A stretch of 64,000 bases of DNA from Chromatocurvus sp046260765. GTDB taxonomy: Bacteria > Pseudomonadota > Gammaproteobacteria > Pseudomonadales > Halieaceae. The translations under genes were made by a program, and so were the position numbers. Location: positions 1-64,000 of the forward strand of contig JBHEOO010000006.1 in the NCBI GenBank assembly GCA_046260765.1, read 5' to 3'. This document shows positions 16,687-28,600 of the stretch, in pieces. Numbering within the stretch: position 1 is the first letter of the stretch; each line of letters starts with the position of its first letter. The notes beneath the pieces are model-generated. The model saw only the letters and a program-made list of their open reading frames with translations. It had not been told where the DNA came from and did not search any database.

Positions 16687-18093
16687 CTATACGGAGTAAT
16701 ACAGCTCGAACTCCACCGGGTGAGTCGTCATGCGCAGCCGCTCGACTTCCTCTTCCTTCAGCGAAATATAGGCATCGATCATGTCGTCGGTGAAGACGCC
16801 GCCCCGGGTCAGGAACTCCCGGTCTGCATCGAGCGCTTCCAGCGCCATGTCGAGGCTCGAAGCGACGGTGGGAATGGCCTTGCCTTCTTCCGGGGGCAGG
16901 TCGTACAGGTCCTTGTCGGCGGCATCACCGGGGTGAATCTTGTTCTGGATGCCGTCGAGGCCCGCCATCAACAGCGCGGCAAAGGAGAGATAGGGGTTGG
17001 CCGTCGGGTCCGGGAAACGCACTTCCACGCGCTTGCCCTTGGGGCTTGGCTCATAGGGTATGCGGATGGATGCGGAGCGGTTGCGCGCGGAATAGGCGAG
17101 CATGACCGGTGCTTCAAACCCCGGCACCAGGCGCTTGTAGGAGTTGGTTGATGCATTGGTAAAGGCGTTCAGGGCGCGGGCATGCTTGATCACGCCGCCG
17201 ATGTAGTACAGAGCGGTTTCAGACAGGCCGGCGTAGCCGTCTCCGGCGAAGATGTTTTCGCCGTCCTTGGAAATGGACTGGTGCACATGCATGCCTGAGC
17301 CGTTGTCGCCTACCAGTGGCTTGGGCATGAAGGTGGCAGTCTTGCCGTAGGCATGGGCCACATTGTGCACGCAATACTTGAGGATCTGTACCTCATCTGC
17401 CTTTTTGATCAGCGTGTTGAACTTGACGCCAATCTCACACTGCCCGGCAGTGCCCACCTCATGGTGGTGTACTTCGATCGGGAGGCCCATTTCAGACATG
17501 GCGCCGCACATCGCAGCGCGGATGTCGTGCAGCGAATCCACCGGAGGCACCGGGAAATAGCCGCCCTTGACCCGCGGACGGTGACCGATGTTGCCCTCCT
17601 CAAAATTATGGTTGGAGGTCCACGCCGCTTCCTCGGAGTGAATCTTGTACATGGAGCCGCTCATGTCCGAGTGCCACTTAACGTCATCGAACACGAAGAA
17701 TTCGGGCTCCGGACCGAAGAAAGCATTATCGCCGATGCCGGTAGAGACGAGGTACTCCTCGGCGCGCCGCGCGACGGAGCGGGGGTCGCGGTCGTAGCCC
17801 TGCAGGGTAGTGGGCTCGACGATGTCGCAGCGCAGAATAATGGTGGGATCATCGGTGAATGGATCGACCACGCAGGTGCTGTCGTCCGGCATCAGGATCA
17901 TGTCGGACTCGTTGATGCCCTTCCAGCCGTTGATGGAAGAGCCGTCGAACATCTTGCCCTCGTCGAAGAAGTCCTCGTCGACCTCGCTGGCGGGAATGGT
18001 GACGTGCTGTTCCTTGCCGCGGCTGTCGGTGAAGCGCAGGTCCACCCAGCTGATTTCGTGTTCCTTTATCAGGTCCAGAGTCTTCTCGGACAT
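16687..18093 (-). CDS. glnA: Glutamine synthetase type I
   Basis: Dodecameric GS-I (468 aa) that makes glutamine from glutamate, ammonia and ATP. Motifs: MFDGSSINGWKGI, FFGPEPEFFVFD, VHHHEVGTAGQCEIG, NGSGMHVHQS, KRLVPGFEAP. The adenylylation tyrosine lies in KDLYDLPPEE, indicating GS-I beta with GlnE control. A GGAGG site precedes ATG 18093. Upstream are a sigma-54 promoter and paired NtrC-like sites; a terminator follows. Confidence 0.98.
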   Translation of the reverse strand: MSEKTLDLIKEHEISWVDLRFTDSRGKEQHVTIPASEVDEDFFDEGKMFDGSSINGWKGINESDMILMPDDSTCVVDPFTDDPTIILRCDIVEPTTLQGYDRDPRSVARRAEEYLVSTGIGDNAFFGPEPEFFVFDDVKWHSDMSGSMYKIHSEEAAWTSNHNFEEGNIGHRPRVKGGYFPVPPVDSLHDIRAAMCGAMSEMGLPIEVHHHEVGTAGQCEIGVKFNTLIKKADEVQILKYCVHNVAHAYGKTATFMPKPLVGDNGSGMHVHQSISKDGENIFAGDGYAGLSETALYYIGGVIKHARALNAFTNASTNSYKRLVPGFEAPVMLAYSARNRSASIRIPYEPSPKGKRVEVRFPDPTANPYLSFAALLMAGLDGIQNKIHPGDAADKDLYDLPPEEGKAIPTVASSLDMALEALDADREFLTRGGVFTDDMIDAYISLKEEEVERLRMTTHPVEFELYYSV

Positions 18094-18241
18094 CGTCTAT
18101 CCTCCGTCATGGTGTATGGCCGACCCTTCGGGTTGCGGCAAGTCAAGCTGAGTCAGGCAGTACGGTCGGGCCAGAGAGCCCTCCGGGCTGCTGTGTCAGG
18201 TCTGTTTTTCTCGCATTGGCGAACGAGCTTTAAGCAGGCCC

Positions 18242-18260
18242 GATGCAAGAGCAGTGCCAA
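18242..18260 (-). promoter_or_regulatory. Sigma-54 promoter of glnA
   Basis: Minus strand reads TTGGCACTGCTCTTGCATC, that is TGGCAC-N5-TTGCAT, with GG and GC spaced exactly as -24/-12 elements. It lies about 150 bp before the glnA ATG. This is the form activated by phosphorylated NtrC. Confidence 0.85.
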
Positions 18261-18330
18261 AATAGTGCCTGTCGTAAGCTTATGATGCACATATAATTTC
18301 CTGGTGTCTGCGGTTTTTCGGATAGCAGAA

Positions 18331-18368
18331 CGCACCAAAATATAGCAACGTTACCCTATTTTGGTGCG
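18331..18368. promoter_or_regulatory. Paired NtrC enhancer sites upstream of glnA
   Basis: CGCACCAAAATA (18331-18342) and TATTTTGGTGCG (18357-18368) form a perfect 12-bp inverted repeat with a 14-bp centre. Each arm is one good half of an NtrC site. Further half-sites TGCACCA (18376) and CGCACCA (18393) follow. They lie about 95-125 bp upstream of the sigma-54 promoter, normal for NtrC enhancers. The rest of the 407-bp glnA/typA spacer holds no gene. Confidence 0.7.
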
Positions 18369-18430
18369 ATAGTGCTGCACCATCCGCGTCCTCGCACCAA
18401 TTCGATACATTCGAGCGTCGAATAAAAAGT

Positions 18431-18459
18431 CCTCGTGGGGCGAGGGTTTCAGGTATACT
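18431..18459 (+). promoter_or_regulatory. Possible typA promoter
   Basis: TATACT at 18454-18459, 42 bp before the typA start, is a good -10 box, but no convincing -35 is seen. A short CCTCG/CGAGG hairpin (18431-18445) precedes it. Confidence 0.35.
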
Positions 18460-18500
18460 CCGCGCCCATTTTGCTCGTGAACGGCCCCCGGAGTGCCCCC

Positions 18501-20312
<1,812 letters not shown>

Positions 20313-20332
20313 GTCCAGCCCCTGTCGCCGCC

Positions 20333-21877
20333 GTGATCGTGCGCGCAGTTAGCGCCTTATCGCCTTCCTGGCGCCAGACGTTCCTCGTCGCGACCCTGTG
20401 TTGCTGCTTGCCCTTCAGTTCAGGTGCCGAGGCGCAGCCGGCGGCTGGAGAGGGCGAGGCCTTTTCCAGGCAGACGGTGATTGAGCGGGCCAGGCAGCTG
20501 TCGGAGGCGCCCTTCAGCCCACCGGCGCAGGCGCCGGCGTCGCTGTCCGGGCTGGACTACTCAGACTACCGCAAAATCAATTACCAGCAGAATGCTGCCG
20601 TCTGGGGCGGCACGCCGACGCGCTTTTCCATACAGCTTTTCGCCCCCGGCTTCCTCTACCGGGACCTGGTTGATATCGACGTTGTGGAGAATGGGCGGAG
20701 TTTTCCGCTCATCGTTTCAGAGGACTCGTTCAGTGTGCCTGAATCAGGGCTGGCGACTGTGCTCGCAGACCTGGGCAAATACGCCGGTATGCGCCTGCAC
20801 TACCCTCTGAACAGCGACAGCTATGCCGATGAGTTTCTTGTGTTCCAGGGCGCCAGCTACTTCCGCGGTGTATCCAGGGGTCAGCTGTATGGTCTGTCGG
20901 CCCGGGGTCTGGCTATTGATGTTGCCGGACCGAAGGGCGAGGAGCATCCGATCTTTCGTCACTTCTGGGTGGAGCGTCCCTCGAGCAGCCAGGACGCCAT
21001 GGTGGTGCACGCGCTGCTGGACAGCAAACGCGTGACCGGTGCCTACCGTTTTGGCATTTATCCCGGCGCGCCACTGCGTATGGACGTTGAGGTGGCGCTG
21101 TTTCCCCGGGAGGACATTGCGCATGTAGGCCTGGCGCCACTCACTTCCATGTTCCTGCATGGGCCGCTGGACCACGCCGATCGCCGTGACTATCGCCCCG
21201 CCGTGCATGATTCCGAGGGGCTCGCCATCCGGCGAGGCAATGGCGAGCGCCTCTGGCGGCCGCTGGCCAATCCACGAAATCTGCAGATCAGCGCCTTTGT
21301 CGACGAGAACCCGCAGGGTTTTGGCCTGATCCAGCGTGAACGGGACTTCGCCCACTACCAGGATCTGGAGACCAGTTACCATCGCCGACCATCGGCGTGG
21401 GTGCAGCCGCTGGGCGACTGGGGCACAGGGCATGTCCAGCTGGTGGAAATTCCTACGGACGTCGAGACCAATGACAATATTGTGGCCTATTGGCGCCCGG
21501 ACGAGGGATTGCGTCGCGGCGAGGCTTTCGAGTACGCCTATCGATTAAGCTGGCCCGACCGGGTGCCTTATACCGCGGATACGGTGCAGGTTGTGCGCAG
21601 TGCCGGCGGCCAGAAACTGTCCAGTGACAGGCAGGAGGTCATGATTGATTACAGCGCTCTGTCTGCTGAAAGCCTTGACGGGATCGTTGTGAGTGCTTCC
21701 ATGAACCCCGGCCGCATTCTGGAGTCGCGCATTCAGCCCAACCCTGCCATCAACGGCGCTCGCGTGTTCCTCACGCTGGACAAAAGCGATGCGCCCGTTG
21801 CGGAAATGCGTGTCGAACTCAAGCGCAGCGGTGAACCCGTGGCGGAAACCTGGCTCTATCGTCGGCTCAATGAGTAG
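20333..21877 (+). CDS. opgG: Glucan biosynthesis periplasmic protein OpgG
   Basis: Periplasmic protein (514 aa) needed for osmoregulated periplasmic glucan synthesis. N-terminal export signal (TFLVATLCCCLPFSSGAEA) and full-length OpgG/MdoG domain (LSGLDYSDYRKINYQ, LFAPGFLYRD, QLYGLSARGLAID, FREDIAHVGLAPLTSMF-like region, FALSYRL-like C-terminal half). Relatives of OpgG/OpgD have been described as beta-1,2-glucanases (GH186). Start GTG 20333 is the only reasonable one. The opgH fragment starts 8 bp inside its 3' end, so the original opgGH operon is still recognisable. Confidence 0.93.
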   Translation: MIVRAVSALSPSWRQTFLVATLCCCLPFSSGAEAQPAAGEGEAFSRQTVIERARQLSEAPFSPPAQAPASLSGLDYSDYRKINYQQNAAVWGGTPTRFSIQLFAPGFLYRDLVDIDVVENGRSFPLIVSEDSFSVPESGLATVLADLGKYAGMRLHYPLNSDSYADEFLVFQGASYFRGVSRGQLYGLSARGLAIDVAGPKGEEHPIFRHFWVERPSSSQDAMVVHALLDSKRVTGAYRFGIYPGAPLRMDVEVALFPREDIAHVGLAPLTSMFLHGPLDHADRRDYRPAVHDSEGLAIRRGNGERLWRPLANPRNLQISAFVDENPQGFGLIQRERDFAHYQDLETSYHRRPSAWVQPLGDWGTGHVQLVEIPTDVETNDNIVAYWRPDEGLRRGEAFEYAYRLSWPDRVPYTADTVQVVRSAGGQKLSSDRQEVMIDYSALSAESLDGIVVSASMNPGRILESRIQPNPAINGARVFLTLDKSDAPVAEMRVELKRSGEPVAETWLYRRLNE

Positions 21878-22379
21878 TGAATCGGCGATAGCAACAGCGC
21901 CGCCAGGGCAGTCATTGCCGCGGGCCGTCCCGCCGGAAAGTCCCCTGCCGATGCCGCGGCGGAAGTTGCACGAACCGCGCCAGAAACTGCGCGCACAGGC
22001 CTCGTTTGCTGCCCGACTGAAAACCCTTCTTGCACGCCTGTATATCACCGGCGTGACGCTGGCGCTGGCGGCTTACGGCAGTGTTGAGATGTACGGGGTT
22101 CTCAGCACCACCACGGTCACCGCGCTGCAGTGGATTTTCCTGGTCCTCTTCAGCATCAACTTCACCTGGATTTCCTTTGCCTTTGCCCAGGCAACGCTGG
22201 GACTGGCACAGAGCCTGCTGCCGCGTCTGGTTGCAATCCCCGAGCACCGCGGCGACATTCCCTTCCAGACCGCGATTCTGCTCCCGGTTTACAACGAGGC
22301 GCCACACAGCATCGCCGCCGCCATTCTGGCCCTGCTTGCCAGCCCCGAGGTCCTTGAACGCCTGCAAGACATGGCATGA
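21870..22379 (+). pseudogene. opgH: opgH (mdoH) 5' fragment, truncated glucosyltransferase
   Basis: ATG 21870 overlaps the opgG stop, as in opgGH operons. The 169 residues contain a Pro-rich N-terminus, two membrane segments (LYITGVTLALAAYGSVEMYG and ALQWIFLVLFSINFTWISFA) and the opening of the GT2 domain (TAILLPVYNEAPHSIAAAIL), then stop at TGA 22377. Full OpgH is over 700 aa; the catalytic Asp residues, QxxRW motif and remaining membrane helices are missing. No continuation was recognised in other frames. The next gene encodes a different glucan synthase. Confidence 0.75.
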
Positions 22380-22635
22380 AGTCTGTACTGCAACGCACAG
22401 ACAGCTTCCGGGCCTACTGTTATATTGTTCTGTCTGGACCGTTCCTGTAACGCTCTTACGCCGTCAGCGAGGCTGATTATATCGCGGTTGACCACGGAGC
22501 CATCCTATCGTTACCAAGGCATTCGCAAAGGCAGCGCGCACCCGCAAGGCACCGCGTTACGGGCAGGATACCGGCCTGCTGCGCTCGGAGCTGCTCAGCA
22601 TAGAGCAACTGGAGCGCTACGCTGCCACGCTGGCA
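22380..22635 (+). other. Junction between opgH fragment and cyclic glucan synthase
   Basis: From 22489 the frame of the downstream synthase is open and encodes family-like sequence (LLRSELLSIEQLERYAATLA) but has no ATG, GTG or TTG before 22636. Candidate unusual starts are CTG 22576 with AGGA 7 nt upstream, or ATC 22507 with GGAG 7 nt upstream. The part 22380-22488 has stops in this frame and no recognisable gene. Confidence 0.5.
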
Positions 22636-25600
22636 GTGGAGCATCGTGTCGACCCGAAGGCGGGTCCGGATCGACTGCTGCCGCGACTGACGCAGAATGC
22701 CGAATCGCTGCAACTGGCACTCGAGGTTGTCACCGCCGCCGGCGCCCAGGGACAGCAACTGGTCCCTGCCGAGGAGTGGTTGCTCGACAACTATTACCTG
22801 ATCGAGCGGCAGATCACTCTGGCTCGCCGGCATCTTCCGCGCGGCTACAGCAGGCAGCTGCCGCGTCTGGATGGCGGGTCGTCCGCCGGATTCCCGCGCA
22901 TCTACGATCTGGCGCTAGAGCTGATCTCCCATATGGATGGGCGAGTCGACACCGAGAATGTCACCCGGCTCGTCGCCGCCTACCAGACCGTCACCGCGCT
23001 GACCCTGGGCGAGTTGTGGGCGTTTCCGATCATGCTGCAGCTGGCGCTGCTGGAAAACCTGGGACGCGTCAGTGTGCGCATCGCCCAGCGACGTGAGGAA
23101 CGCGATGCGGCTATCGCCTGGGCCGACCGCATGCTCGATGCGGCGGATAACGAACCCAGGCAGCTGATCCAGCTACTGGCCGAGTTTGCTGAAGCCGATG
23201 TGCTGCTGACAGCCCCGTTTGTTGAGGAGTTCTACGCCAGGCTGCAGGCCCACGGTCCCGCCATGGCCTTCGTGCAGACCTGGGTGGAGCAGAGGCTGCT
23301 CGACCAGGGTGTGACGGCGACCGAGCTGTCAGAGGTTGCCAGCCGCACGGCGGCGACCAACCAGATCTCCATCGCCAACAGCATCAGCAGCCTGCGCTTC
23401 ATCGACGCCATGGACTGGCCGGGCTACGTTGAATCGCTCAGCGCGGTTGAACAGGTGCTCGCCGGGGACCCGGCCCGGAGTTACACAGGCCAGGACTTTG
23501 CTTCCCGTGACCGCTGTCGACATGCGGTTGAGGATCTGGCACGCCGCAGCGGCACCAGTGAAGTCGCGGTCGCGTGCAAGGCCATCCAGCTGGCTCGGGA
23601 GTCCGCTTTACGCCTCGGCAGGGACAATCGCAGCGCGCACGTCGCTTATTACCTGCACGACCGGGGGCGGCATCTGCTGGAGCGCGCGGTCGGCTACCGG
23701 GCAACGCTGCGGTCCCGGCTTGCTGCGAGCGGCCAGGGTCTGGGCCTGTTGCTGTATCTGGGCCCCATCCTGCTGCTCACTCTGCCGGCGCCCCTCATCG
23801 TCATGTCGATCGCCGGACACGGGCTCGATGACTGGCGGCTATGGCTTCTCGCCCCGCCTCTCGTCATCGCCGTCTCGGCGCTGATTGTCCCGCTGGTCAA
23901 CCTCCTGGTCACGCTCACGCTGCCGCCGCGGGCCGTCCCGAGAATGGATTTCTCCAGCGGAATTCCTGATGTCCATCGCAGCATGGTGGTGGTCCCGACT
24001 CTGCTCACGGATCTGCAGGGCGTCGAGAGTCTGCTGGAGGCCATGGAGATCCGGTATCTGGGCAACCGCGATCCCAATCTGTTTTTTGCCCTGCTCACGG
24101 ATTTTCGTGATGCCCAGGAGCAGACGCTGCCGGGCGATGCCAGACTGTTAGAGCACGCGCGTGCCGCGGTGGAGGCGCTGAACGAGACCTATCGAGAGGA
24201 TCGGCCGTGCATTTTCTACCTGCTGCACCGTCCGCGTCTGTGGAACCCGGTGGAACAGGTGTGGATGGGCTACGAGCGCAAGCGCGGCAAGCTGCAGGAT
24301 TTCAACGCCCGGCTGCGCGGTGATGCAACGAGCGCTTTTTCCGACATTGTCGGCGACACGGCTGTTTTTGCATCGATTCGCTACGTTATTACGCTCGATA
24401 CCGATACGCAGCTGCCCCGGGACGCCGCTCACCGACTCGTGGGTAATCTAGCGCATCCGCTTAACCGGCCGGTATACGATGCCGCGGAGGGGCGGGTCGT
24501 CGAGGGCTACGCCATCCTGCAGCCGCGCGCCTCGATCAGCCTGACCAGCGCTGCCCGCTCCCGCTTCGCCCAGCTGTTTGCCGGCGAAGCCGGTCTGGAC
24601 CCCTATACCCGGGAAGTGTCGGACGTCTATCAGGACCTGTTTGCGGAAGGTTCGTTTGTTGGCAAAGGCATCTACGATGTCGATGCCTTCCGCCTGGCTG
24701 TCGATGGGCGTTTTCCCGAGAATCTGGTGCTCAGTCACGACTTGCTGGAAAGCGGCTACGCGCGCTCGGCGCTGGTGAGCGATGTCGATCTGATCGAAGA
24801 GCATCCGATCAGCATAACCAGCGAGGGCAGTCGACGTCACCGCTGGATACGCGGGGACTGGCAGCTGGCGGGCTGGCTGCTGCCACGGGTGCCGGCTGCA
24901 AACGGGGTGGAGAGTGACGGTGCGACGCGTTCGCCGAACCCCCTCGCGGCGCTGACCCGATGGAAACTGCTCGACAATCTGCGGCGCAGCCTGGTGGCGC
25001 CTGCACTGCTTCTTCTGCTCACGGCGGGCTGGCTGTGGCTGACGGCGTCTGCGTGGCTGTGGACGCTGGTGGTGCTGGTCGTCCTCTGTGCCCCCAGCGT
25101 CTTGTCCGCCCTGATCGAGCTGGTGCGCAAGCCAGGGGAGCGCGAGTGGCTGCTGCACCTGAACGTGACCGGCAGGTCCGCGGGGCGTCCGCTGGTGCTC
25201 GCGCTGCTGGCCCTGGTCTTCATGCCCTACGATACGCGGATATGCCTCGGCGCTATCCTGCGCGCGGGGCGAGGTATGCTGTTTACGCAGCGCGGTCTGA
25301 TGCAGTGGCAGCTGCCCGAATATGCGCGTCGCAACGCCTGTCGCACGCTGCTCGATTTTTGCCGGGAAATGTGGGCAGGCCCGGTACTCGCGCTGCTGCT
25401 GGCGCTTGCGCTGGTCATGGCTGGCCAGTCTGCTACCTGGCTTTACGCCGCGCCCGTGCTGCTGCTGTGGTGGCTGTCACCCCTGATCGGCTGGTGGATC
25501 AGCCGCCCGCTGAGCGTCCCGGCGCCGGACCTGAGCGCTGAGCAGAAGACGTTTCTGCGGCTGTCGGCGCGCCGTACCTGGCGCTACTTTGAGGACTTCG

Positions 25601-28600
25601 TGGGCGCGGATGACAATTACCTGCCACCGGACAATTTCCAGGAATCGCCGGCCGCGGCCATCGCCTCGCGAACGTCGCCCACTAACATGGGCATGTCGCT
25701 GCTGGCCGATCTGGCGGCCCTGGACTTCGGCTTCATCAGCGCCGGCGAATGCCTTAAGCGGCTCGAGCATACCCTGGTCGCCATGGGGCAGCTGGAGCGC
25801 TTTCGCGGCCATTTTTACAACTGGTATGACACGCGCACGCTGCAGCCCCTGTTGCCGCGCTACATATCATCCGTGGACAGCGGCAACCTGTGCGGTGCCC
25901 TGCTGACGCTGCAGGCAGGACTCTACGCGCTGAAACACCAGCCAGTCCTGTCAGCAAACGCCTTTCAGGGACTGATGGATACGCTGCAGGTATTCTGCGC
26001 ACATCTTTCTGTGTCCCCCGCTCCGGAGCTGATCGACTGCATCCGGCGTCTTGAGAGTGTCCTGCAGTTGGCCCTGTCTGACCCGACTGCCATGAGCCTG
26101 GACTCGGCGCTCAGGATGCTGAACGAGCTACCGCAGATGGCGGCAACGCTGGTTGAGCTGCAGCGCCCGGAAACTGACGACAACAGCGAGCGGGTCTACT
26201 GGGCGCGGGCCTTCCAGCGACAGGCCTGTGCCCTGGCGGAGGATGTTACGTCGCTGTTGCCTGATGCCCGGGCCCGGGCCTGGGAGGGCGCCGGCATCCC
26301 CAGCCTGGTCGAGCTGGCTGACGCCGGTGCGGGCGATACGCTTGCGCTGCAGCAGCTTCGCGGCATAGACGAGCTCATCGAGCGCTGTGGTGAACTGGCC
26401 ATCATGGATTTTGGCTTTCTCTACGTCAGCGCGCGCGGGCTGCTGGCGATTGGCTTTGACGTCGGCGAGCGACGCCTCGATCCGGCCTGTTACGACCTGC
26501 TGGCCTCGGAGGCCCGGCTCGCCAGTTTCCTGCTGATTGCACAGGGGCAGGTGCCGCAGAAGCACTGGTTCTCGCTGGGCCGGCTGCTCACCCGGCATAA
26601 GGGCGTTGTCAGCCTGATCTCCTGGAGCGGCTCGATGTTCGAGTACCTGATGCCGCAACTGATCATGCCGAGCTACCCATCCACACTGCTCGACCAGACC
26701 TGTCGGGCGGCGGTGTCGCGCCAGATTGAATACGGCCGTCAGCGCGAGGTACCCTGGGGAATCTCCGAGTCCTGCTACAACGCCACAGACATCAACCAGG
26801 TATACCAGTACCGGGCCTTCGGCGTTCCCGGGCTCGGCTTCAAGCGCGGTCTCGGCGATGACCTGGTGATCGCTCCCTACGCCAGTGCGCTGGCCTTGAC
26901 GGTGATGCCGCAGGAGGCGTGTCGCAATCTGCAGGTGCTGGCCGGCGAGGGATTCATGGGTGCCTATGGCTTCTACGAGGCCATTGACTACACTCCGTCG
27001 CGCCTGCCGCCGGGAAAGCCGCATGCCATCGTGCGGACGTTCATGGCGCACCATCAGGGCATGAGCCTGCTGGCGTTTGCGCATGTGCTTCTGGATCAGC
27101 CCATGCAGCACCGTTTCATGTCCGATCCCATTCTCCGCGCCACGGAATCACTGCTGCAGGAACGGGTGCCGAGGAAGGGCGCCACCCTGCATCCGCATGC
27201 GGCGGAAGTAACGGCGGCGGCGCGACCCCCCAGTATCGACGCCGGGTCCATCATGCGCGTGTTCACCACGCCGAACACGCGGATTCCCGAGGTGCATCTG
27301 CTCTCCAACGGTCGCTACCATGTCATGGTGACGCAGGCGGGGGGCGGCTACAGCCGCTGGCACGATCTCGCGGTGACCCGCTGGCGTGAGGATGCATCCA
27401 GCGATAACTGGGGGACGTTCATCTACCTGCGTGACCGCGACAGCGGGCACTACTGGTCTTGTGCACATCAACCGACGCGGCGCCCCGCCGACGACTATAA
27501 GGCCGTTTTCGTTCAGGGGCGCGCCGAGTACCGGCGCCGCGATCAGGCGATAGAAGCGTACACCGAGGTCAGTGTGTCCTCGGAAGACGACGTGGAAATC
27601 CGGCGGGTCAAGCTGACCAACCAGTCATCGCGCCGCCGCCGCATCGAGGTGACCAGCTATTGTGAAGTGGTGCTGGCGCCCCTGCATGCCGATCTCGCAC
27701 ACCGCGCCTTCAGCAATCTGTTTGTGCAGACGGAAATTCTGTTTGATCGGCAGGCCATCCTGTGCACCCGACGGCCTCGCACCCCCGGCGAGGCCACCTG
27801 CTGGATGTTCCATCTGCTGGCCGCGCCCGGTGCGCTTGTGGGTGAGGCGTCCTACGAGACTGACCGGGCGCGTTTTATCGGGCGCGGTCGCTCGGCGGCC
27901 AACCCGGTGGTGCTCGATAAAGGCAGGCGCCAGTCGGTCCTGTCGAATACCCAGGGGTCGGTACTCGACCCGGTCGTGGCCATCCGCCGCACCCTGACTC
28001 TGGAGCCCGACGAGTCGGGCACGCTGCAGATTATCTCGGGTGCCGCGGAGTCCCGCGAGGCGGCACTGGCGCTGATCGAAAAGTACTGTGACCGCCATTT
28101 CGTTGAGCGCGCTTTCGAGATGGCCTGGTTCCAGAGCCAGGAAGTGCTGCGCCACCTGAACGTCAGTGAAGCCGACGCCCAGATCTTCGGGCGCCTGGCC
28201 AGCTCCGTGATCTACAGCAGCTCGGCACGCCGGGCGGCGCCCGCTCTCATTGCGCGCAATCAGCTGGGGCAGTCCGCCCTCTGGCGCTTTGGTATTTCGG
28301 GCGATCTGCCCATTGTCCTGATCCACATTGGCGATCTGAACCGCATTGATCTGGTCAAGCAGATGCTGCAGGCCCATGCCTACTGGCGAATGAAGGGCCT
28401 GGCGTCGGATCTGGTGATTCTCAACGAGGACTTCTCCGGTTACCGGGCGGAGCTGCAGGATCTGATTATGGGGCTGATCAACACGGGGCCCGAGGCGCAC
28501 ATGGTCGATCAGCCGGGGGGGCTTTTCCTGCGCCGGGCGGAAGAACTGTCAGAAGAGGACCGCACTCTCTTTCAGACGGTTGCGCGCGTTGTCATCAGCG

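Noticed and set aside
22425..23096. Open frame after the opgH fragment as a possible continuation of opgH
   Set aside because: It does not resemble the GT2 catalytic core and overlaps the synthase N-terminus in another frame.
26128..27111. Minus-strand open frame inside the glucan synthase
   Set aside because: The plus-strand synthase frame is continuous and motif-rich here.
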